From the NCBI RefSeq assembly GCF_900639985.1, contig NZ_CAAAIM010000008.1, positions 1 to 64,000 of the forward strand: DNA of 64,000 nucleotides. The letters run 5' to 3'. The notes under the pieces were generated by a model. The model was not told the origin of the DNA, made no database searches, and saw only the letters and a list, made by a program, of their open reading frames with translations. The position numbers and the translations under genes were made by a program. The stretch is from Legionella rowbothamii (GTDB lineage Bacteria; Pseudomonadota; Gammaproteobacteria; Legionellales; Legionellaceae). This document shows positions 1 to 8,200 of this stretch, piece after piece; position 1 is the stretch's first letter; each line of letters opens with the position of its first letter.

Positions 1-132
1 CTGTTAATTTTACTCCTTATAGGTGGTCTTCCTCGGTGGAATTACAGTAAAGACTGGGGTTATGGGCCTAGTGGTTTAATTGGAACAATCCTGATTATTT
101 TACTTATCTTAGCCTTGTTGGGCCGCATTTAA
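1..132 (+). CDS. DUF3309 family small membrane protein (3' part)
   Basis: The frame is open from the first base of the window and stops with TAA at 130-132, so only the last 43 codons are present and the start lies outside. The fragment has the pattern of DUF3309 proteins: a hydrophobic segment, the conserved middle containing LPRWNYSKDWGYGPSGLIG, and a second hydrophobic segment ending in LLGRI. These are about 50-residue inner-membrane proteins of unknown function, so very little is missing. It is followed 64 bases later by another small stress-type membrane protein (DUF883) on the same strand, so the two may be co-transcribed. Confidence 0.8.
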   Translation: MLILLLIGGLPRWNYSKDWGYGPSGLIGTILIILLILALLGRI

Positions 133-196
133 TGAGGATGAGCATTCGTTCCCTATGAGTAAAATTAATCTTTTGAGTATTTAGGAGACTGAAATT

Positions 197-433
197 ATGA
201 ATAACATTGACCATTTCGCAGATAAGTTAAAAGAAAATGCCGAAGACACGATCGAGAAAATGAAGGATAAAACCGATTACATAAGTGATTCTGTAAAAAA
301 ACAGGCGTGTGACGTTCAAAAAAATTTAGAAAGCAATTACGATGAGTTGGTTAAGAAAATCAAGGAAAAGCCGATTAAATCCGTTCTTATTGCTACAGGA
401 ATTGGTTATTTGCTTTCAAAATTTGTAAAATAG
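197..433 (+). CDS. DUF883 (ElaB/YqjD-type) ribosome/membrane-associated protein
   Basis: A 78-residue protein made of a long charged amphipathic helix (about residues 1-58, rich in Lys, Glu and Asp) followed by a short C-terminal hydrophobic segment with the sequence KSVLIATGIGYLLSKFVK. This is the layout of the YqjD/ElaB/DUF883 family: a tail-anchored inner-membrane helix, with YqjD known in E. coli to bind ribosomes in stationary phase. The final glycine-rich segment (ATGIGYLLS) is the family signature. The start ATG is preceded by AGGAG at 183-187 with good spacing. Ribosome binding is inferred from the family, not shown here. Confidence 0.8.
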   Translation: MNNIDHFADKLKENAEDTIEKMKDKTDYISDSVKKQACDVQKNLESNYDELVKKIKEKPIKSVLIATGIGYLLSKFVK

Positions 434-965
434 TGGACGTTATAATTTACTTCAATGCCTTATTTGGTTAATTCATAACACAAAAACAAATAAGGCCTGA
501 TTTCACTTCCATTTTCGTTATGTGTCTCATCGAAGAATGTTTATAACCCATTTAATGCGGGCATTAATATTGGCTTATTAAAACGGTATACAATAAAACC
601 AGTATTTTAAATGTTGCCCAGAGTCTTTTCTAATACTATTGGGATTTAGTCACCGATTTGAGTAACTATTTAAGTGAAGAGATTACCCATAATTAATGAA
701 TCATAGGAAAATCCGCAGGATAAAAATCATTTACCTTCACACTTAATAAAACATGATGAGGATGGCGTATCAAGCGCGACCAGCCAAGTCTGAATTACTC
801 TACGAAGTGAGGGGACGGTGCCCTCCCTAAGTTTATACTCCAAGTTCACATCCCGATTTCATTATGGGTGCGTAAAAGGGCTGACAAATACATCTGATGT
901 ATGATTAACTCCTTAACGATCTATATCCAAATGATATATCATGATTTTTTATAAGGAGAATTTGC
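434..965. other. 532-base intergenic region without a confident gene
   Basis: Stop codons interrupt every frame. A short open stretch near 645-700 on the plus strand reads like protein but has no start or ribosome binding site, so it is not called. A small GC hairpin (GAGGG/CCCTC) lies near 810-826. The last 60 bases hold AT-rich promoter-like sequence and the TAAGGAG ribosome binding site of the next gene. Confidence 0.5.
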
Positions 966-2126
966 ATGATTCAAAAAACCTTAAGCTGTTTTTTGCTGTC
1001 TCTACCTTTTCTTGTCCATAGTGCCCCCGAATGCATTGTTATTAATCAACAAAATATAAAAACGCTGCCTCTGGAAAAGATTAAGAACTATGTTCAATCA
1101 GCTATCTTTGATCAAAAGGTCACCCCAGGCCTTTTAATAGGGGTTATTTCTGGCAATGAACAAGCGGCAATCAGCTGCGGGGAAACGAAAATAGGGAATA
1201 ATCAACGCCCGCAAATGGATACAGTATGGCCTATCGGATCAGTATCAAAAGTATTAACCACACAAATGCTTGCAGAAATGGTAGCCCAAGGGCAAGTCAA
1301 GCTGAATTCAACAATTGATGAATTATTGCAAAATGGCAAGAAAAATGAGAATCCAATTACTCTGCTGGCTTTGGCGACCCACAGCTCAGGCTTGCCTAGA
1401 ATGTTACCTAGCCTGCCTGATAATGAGGATTATCAAATTAACATTCCTTATGATATGTCAGAATTTGTTAAATGGTATAACACCTACAAACCTGAATATA
1501 AACCAGGAACCCATTACCAATATTCTAATGTAGGCTTTGGTTTACTCGGCCAATTGCTGGCAAAAAAAATGGAGACTGATTTTAGCGGGTTACTAAATCA
1601 GTTAATTGCTCAGCCTTTACAGCTCAAAGACACAACAATCAAACTTTCTCCTGAACAACAGAAACGTGAAATAGCAAGCTATTGGATCAATAATGATTTG
1701 ATAAAAAAAGACTGGGAATTTAACTTTGAACAACCAAGTGGTGGCATCTATTCTACAATGCCGGATATGCTCCGATTTACTGCTTATCAATTAAGCCATG
1801 AATCTCGTGCAAGAGAAATTTCTTTTTTAAGTCAAGCCAGTTATATTTATCAGTCTGAATTTTCTAATCCCTTCGAGTTTGGCGATGATGCAATGGCTTT
1901 AGGCTGGCATGTCAGTTTTCCAAACAAGGCTTTGCCCGTACAACTTGTAAAAAATGGCTGGGTAGATGGAGTGACTACTCATATCCAGATTACTCCGAGC
2001 AAAGACATAGGCCTTATTTCAATGACCAATAAACCTTATCTTGCGATTATCAATGATTTAAAACGTATTACAGGCATGATTATTGATTCTCAGATAGCAC
2101 CAAATCACTCTGAAAAAAGCAATTGA
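966..2126 (+). CDS. AmpH/AmpC-like serine hydrolase (class C beta-lactamase fold), exported
   Basis: A 386-residue protein with an N-terminal signal peptide (cleavage probably after VHSA, residue 20). It carries the penicillin-binding/class C motifs: SVSK at residues 92-95 (nucleophilic Ser and general-base Lys), YSN at 186-188, and a KNG variant of the KTG box near residue 330. The surroundings (a QPSGGIYSTMPDM segment and ATHSSGLPRM) resemble AmpH-type D-alanyl-D-alanine carboxypeptidase/endopeptidases more than true AmpC, so a role in periplasmic peptidoglycan trimming is more likely than antibiotic hydrolysis. The start has AAGGAG at 953-958. It converges on the megasynthase gene across a perfect inverted repeat. 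Confidence 0.8.
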   Translation: MIQKTLSCFLLSLPFLVHSAPECIVINQQNIKTLPLEKIKNYVQSAIFDQKVTPGLLIGVISGNEQAAISCGETKIGNNQRPQMDTVWPIGSVSKVLTTQMLAEMVAQGQVKLNSTIDELLQNGKKNENPITLLALATHSSGLPRMLPSLPDNEDYQINIPYDMSEFVKWYNTYKPEYKPGTHYQYSNVGFGLLGQLLAKKMETDFSGLLNQLIAQPLQLKDTTIKLSPEQQKREIASYWINNDLIKKDWEFNFEQPSGGIYSTMPDMLRFTAYQLSHESRAREISFLSQASYIYQSEFSNPFEFGDDAMALGWHVSFPNKALPVQLVKNGWVDGVTTHIQITPSKDIGLISMTNKPYLAIINDLKRITGMIIDSQIAPNHSEKSN

Positions 2127-2160
2127 CCTCAGTTAAAAATGGTAACAACCTCCTATGAGT

Positions 2161-2193
2161 TATGATTCACCTTTTATCCCAAGGTGAATCATA
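2161..2193. terminator. Perfect 13-bp inverted repeat between convergent genes
   Basis: Arms 2161-2173 and 2181-2193 (TATGATTCACCTT and its exact complement) flank a 7-base loop. It lies between the convergent AmpH-like and megasynthase genes and could act as a bidirectional terminator, although no T-run follows it on either strand. Confidence 0.5.
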
Positions 2194-2287
2194 CGGCTAT
2201 TGGAAATAGGGTTTACGGGCACACTAATTTGAAGAAGATTGCACTTGTAAAAAACTCCCGCAGGAGAGGTTGCTCCGTCAACCCCAC

Positions 2288-5200
2288 TTAAAGAAAACTT
2301 AATATTTTTTCTCTAAAATATTTTAGTAACAATTCAGCCTCCGCTTCAGTCGATAAATACTGGTCATAAACCAATCCCATCATGTGGTTCAGATGACTAC
2401 TACGAACCAATAAATTAAACTGTTCAGGACGATTATAATTCCATAGTCCCACCTTATTTCCGCTGAGATTAATTAAATTTTCAATCAAATAATCGGCACA
2501 AGAAAGTAAACCGCGAGAAGGCTCCAGATTATATTGATTAAAAATAAATCGGGGTTGCGTATATTCAGCGTATGCCGCATCTTCGCTACGTAAAGGATAT
2601 TGAAAACGCTCAATCAGTTGAAGCACTTGCATCTGAGTATTTTTAAGGGCTTGGGTTGAGGCGCTGTCGGTTTTGACTTCAAAAAGAAAAGGAACACTAT
2701 CCGCATAATATCCAATCATTTCCGGATCATTTAATCGACCACGATTTGATTTCACCAGACTAATATAAATCTTATTGAGCTTATTTACCTCAGCCAAAGT
2801 AAGACAAAAGACGTGGAAATAAAAAGTATAGAGGGAAATATTATGTCGTCGACAAAAAGCATGTACCCTTTCTGAATCTTCATGAGGTAACAGTTTATAA
2901 ACTACTCCACCAACATAATTTACTGCTTGGGGTCGCTCAATGTCGGGAAGTGGTTCTAACTTCTGATTAATTTCGCTGTAGTAACGATGATATTCTGATT
3001 TATTATTCTCATACAGCAACATTTCTTGGTGATAGTCATGCAGATAACTATTTTTGTGTAGATTGGACTCGGAGTTATTTTTCTCCCCAAGATATACATC
3101 CTCCAACCGCTTAAAAAATAATTCAGCACCAACACCATCCGCAATTAGATGATGAAAACGAATTAATAAAATCGATTGCTGATGATCATCACAATGAACC
3201 AAATAACAACGAAATAAAGGAGCTTGTGTTATGTCAAGTGGATCTACTAATAACCGCCCTATGGTTTCGCAAAGGATTTTATCATTGATAACCTGCACTT
3301 CTGTGTTTGCTTTTGGATTAAAATTCCACTTAAGCCGGTCATTATCCTCAATAAAAAATACCTGTAATGCGGGAGTATCCTTAATCACTTTATTGATTGC
3401 TTGATTAAGACGTTCTATATCCAAAACCTCGCCAACTTCTTTGAATACAGGCACATAATAAGGAGTCCTATCAGGATGTCCCTTAAATAATGGCCATAAA
3501 TTGCTTTGCATTATTGTCGCATCATATAAAGCTAGAGGCTTCTCACCCATCTGAGTATTATTTTGTTCCTGAGCTCTTAAGGTATTTACCCAAGCATCTA
3601 ATAAGGTATTAGCTAATGAATCATCTATCCTATCGCGTCGATATTTCAAACTTAGCTCTAAGCTTTGTGCTTTTAGCAATACTTTAAATGACAATAAACG
3701 TGGTTCATCTCCCCATAAATAATTTTGTATATTGCCACTTTTTAATGCTTTTATTTGGAAATGGGTATCAATATTTAAGTCACTACTCCTTTGAAAATCA
3801 AATGAAATCATAGGTGTCGCGAGGCCTAATTCTTTGAATACAGGAATATGGTAGTATTGTTTTTCATGTAGCGAAAATATTTGTTGCTGTAATCGTTCAG
3901 CGAGACTAAAAATATTCGTATCACGCCTACCAACTAATAAAACATCATTCGAGGTGTCTCCAAAAACTGTAGCAAAGTCACCGTTTTCTCTTCCTGAGAA
4001 AAATACAATAATTCCTTGCCTTTCTTGCTCAAACTTATCGAACAACATAGTAAACAGATTTGCTAAAATGTAGTTACTCAATGAGAGTTTATTTTGTTCT
4101 ATTAATGCCAAAGAGGAATTCATATCTTTAAGTGTGATATTTGTATGAATCACACCTGCTTCTTGAGGATGCTGGGTTTCTAATGCTAAAGGAACGTCTA
4201 TAGAAACTCCCTGCAATTGCTGAGACCAAAATGTTTCAATTTCGTCATCAAAACGATTGAAAACCTGCTCCCATTGCCAACTCACATAATCACTGTAATG
4301 AATGGCTTCATCTTCAAGAGGCTTATCTTCATAATGGGCAATTACTTCTTTTATAAAGGATGTGGCCGTATAGCCATCACAAATTAAATGGTGAAAAACA
4401 AGCAGCCAGCGATATTGATCTTCTCCCTCGCGGATTAAGCAGGTTTTGAGCAAAGGGGCTTTGCTAAGATTGAACGTCATATCAAAAAAGTCAGCAACCT
4501 GTTGCCCATTATATTCATCATATAATTCTAAGGTGAGGGAGCAATCCTCATGCACATGCTGATTGACCTGATGTACAATTTCATGAAAACTGCAGCGTAA
4601 AATATCATGGCGCTTCAGAACAAATGATAACGCTTGCTGCAATTTATCTACAGATAATTTACCCGTAATTGCAAGTTCCATAGGAATCTGGTAAGCCAGA
4701 TTCTGTGGAGAATTTTGAATGAAATTCCAAATTTCCTGTTGTTGTAATGATAAAGGAAATGTACGTCTGGTTTGATGAGCAGGAGACTGTATGACACTTT
4801 TATCCTGCACAGGATTTTTAGAGTGCTCATTCAGTTTTAGCACCAACTCTTGCGCCGACGCATGATTAAACACATCTTGGGACGAAATACGAGTATTTGG
4901 ATACCTATGATTAATTTTATAGATAAGTTGAGTTGCCATAATGGAATCCATGCCAAACTCAAACCAATTATCCGTAATCGAGAGTTCTCCTGAAGACAGC
5001 TTTAGAACTTCTTCAGCAATAGCGAGGATTTTTTCTGCGGTACATACCTTACTCTTATCCAGAGCATTCGAAGAATCATCAGATGATGAAGCATCGACAA
5101 TAATCAATGAAGGGTCCCTTGAGAAATTATTCACAATTAAATTAGGTTCATTAATTTGATGCTGAAAAACCATTTGTAATTCTGCTCTTAACAACGGGAT

Positions 5201-8200
5201 AATCCCCTTTTCAGCTAAATAAGAAGTTAATTGCTTTTCATTACGTTTAAATAAGCCTGTGTTTTTAACCGGACCTAAAATTAATGATTGAGCAGGTAAG
5301 TTTTTTTGGCGGCGATATGTGCTCAACGCATGCAAAAATGCATTGGCTGCAGCATATGCTGCTTGTCCTTGATTGCCTAATGCCGCACTGAGAGAGGATA
5401 TGGCAATAAACGCTTTAAGTGGATAATTCAAGGTTGCTTGATGCAAGTTCCAAGCTCCAAGGGCTTTGGTACTCAATATCTCTCGAATATCCTCTTGGGT
5501 CGTTTCTTGCCAAGGTTTGTCATGAGCAACTCCTGCTGCATGAACAACCATGCCTATGGGTGGAAAATCATCAGGAAGCTTCTCCATCAACTGCAATAGA
5601 GCGTCATAATCCGCGATATCGCATGAATAGTACTTAATTTTAGTTCCTTGATTTTTTTGTTGTACTATTTCCTCACTCCAGGTGGGCTCCTGCTTTTTGC
5701 GCCCAATCGCAATAATATAGCGAGCCCCCAACGCGGATAATGATTCAATGAGAGCTTGCCCCACATCACCACCTGCTCCGGTAACTAAACATGAAAAATC
5801 AGCACTAATTTTCCGTTTACCGCCAATATTTTCCACTTCGACAGGGCTAATATCCTGACGATAAAACACGTCTTCCTCCCTATGCAAAGCCCAGTAATTT
5901 TCTTCCTTACTGCCAATAAACTGCATTGGATTATTATCTACATCATTTAAGTTGAATTCCAAATAATGAACAGACCATAGTGGGTATTCTTGTTTTATTG
6001 ATTTCAATAAGGCCAATAAAGAAGGAGCAATCAAAGAATTATATTCAGTAAGCAATAGAACTGGCTTCTCCGGATGGTTCTGTATTAAATATTGGACAAA
6101 ATGAGTAAATGAGATGGTCTCAGCGATAATCTCTTCAGGCTCAGACTGGCAAAAATAAACAATCCAATTTGCTTTTTGTAAGACATTCTCATTAGAGTGA
6201 TCCATTACTTTATCCGTAGGGAGAAAGTTCATCTTCGTACATAAAAATAGCGAGTTAGGTTCGAGAACTGTAGTACCACTCAAAAGTACTTGCTCATTTT
6301 TTAGACTAATTAAAGGTAAATGAGGATCTGCTTTTACCCATTGTTGACGATATAAGTAAGTTTTCCACATCTCACTACTTGGGGAACTATTAGTTCCATT
6401 TTTTGGAAGCCAATATTCTTTACCCCCAAAAGGATATTTAAGTAATTCCTCATGGACAAAAGATGCATGCTTATTCAACAGGTGCCATTTGATATCAACC
6501 CCTCTTAAATAGAAGGTTCCTAATGTTTCCATGAGCCCTGGCCAAGGATTTTCAGGTTCACTTACTGAAGGTAAAACGATAAATTCATGAACCATTTGTG
6601 CTTGAGCTACTAAAATAGGTTTGGGGCCTATTTCTTGGCATAACTCCACTCCACAGGCTACTAAAGTATGAATTCCCTGTAAAAATTCCACGGTTTGCAA
6701 CATATGTGCACACCAATATTCCTTAGTGATTTCCCCCTCGGTTAATAGTGCTCCTGTCACATTAGAAACAACCGCTATTTTTGCTGGGTGATATGTAATT
6801 TCAGCAGCAATTTTGGCAAACTCATCAACGATAGGTTGCATCAAGGGCGAATGAAATGCGTGGGAAGTAGCAACTTTTTTACATCGAATTCCCTGCTCGT
6901 CACAATAGTTTTGGCAAGCTAAAATTGCAGCATCTGTCCCTGAAACTACCGTTTGTTCCGGGCCATTTTTTAAAGAGATAACCAAATCATCGAAACGATA
7001 AATAAACTGCTCTACTTCCGTCGCTGCGGCATTAATAGCCAACATTCCTCCTGAAACAGGTAACGAAGAAATTAATAATGCACGTTTGCACACTAGATAT
7101 AAGGCATCATGAAGAGTTAATATTCCCGCAACGCAGGTGGCAACATATTCTCCTAAACTATGCCCTAACAACACATTAGGTTTTAGTCCTAAATGCAAGA
7201 ACCATTGCGCTAAACTATATTCATAAACAAACAAGGTGGGCTGAGCATATAAAGTATTATTAATATCCACATCCGATGGGGTATTTAATAACATTGTCCG
7301 TAAGTCAAAAGAAAGCCAATTTTGGGCAATGGCACAACATTGTTCCAAAACAGCAGCAAATTCAGGAATCGTCTGGTATAAAGCGGTCGCTACATTTGGA
7401 ACCAGGCAACCTTGCCCAGTAAATAACCAGGCCAACTGATTGCTTTTTACAATCTTTCCCTCATGCCATTGCTGTTGTTGCAAAGCGGATAGCCAACTAG
7501 ATTGATCTTGGGCACTAATAAAAGCTCTATAGGGGAAATGTGTTCGTTGAGTCAACGATTGATGAGCAAGTGAGGGAAAATGAATTGAATGCTGTTCACC
7601 ATAAGTACGATAATTTTGGAGATATTGCTGCAAAATTTGGGGCTCTTTGGCACTAACCACCCATAAATGCTCAGGTCGATTAATGTACTCTTTCTTATCC
7701 TCCACCCTTGATGTGTTGCCTAAAATAATATGGGCATTGGTGCCGCTAAAACCAAAAGCACTAATCCCAGCATAACGCGACTCATTTTCCCAGGGTATAC
7801 AATGCATTGGAATAGACATGGAGTCGTGTAGATGCAATTTAGGATTCAACTGGTGTAGATTTAAATGAGCAGGGATTTGCCCATATTTAATTGCCAACAC
7901 CGTTTTAATGAATCCGGCCACTCCTGCAGCAGCCTCAAGATGGCCAATACGTGTTTTTACAGAGCTAACGTACAAAGGATTCCTACGTTCTTGAGCATAC
8001 GTGCGGCGAATCCCTTCCCATTCAATAGGATCACCTAATTCAGTTCCAGTACCATGTGCTTCAACATGGGTGATTTGCTCAGGTTTTAAGTGAGCCAAAT
8101 TTAATGCGGTATTAATTACATCTACCTGAGCTGCCAAATTAGGGGCGGTCAAACCGTTACTAGCTCCATCCTGATTCACGGCACTACCGTAAATCACCGC

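Noticed and set aside
645..700. Short protein-like reading after the DUF883 gene
   Set aside because: No start codon or ribosome binding site, and stops lie close on both sides; too short to support a remnant.
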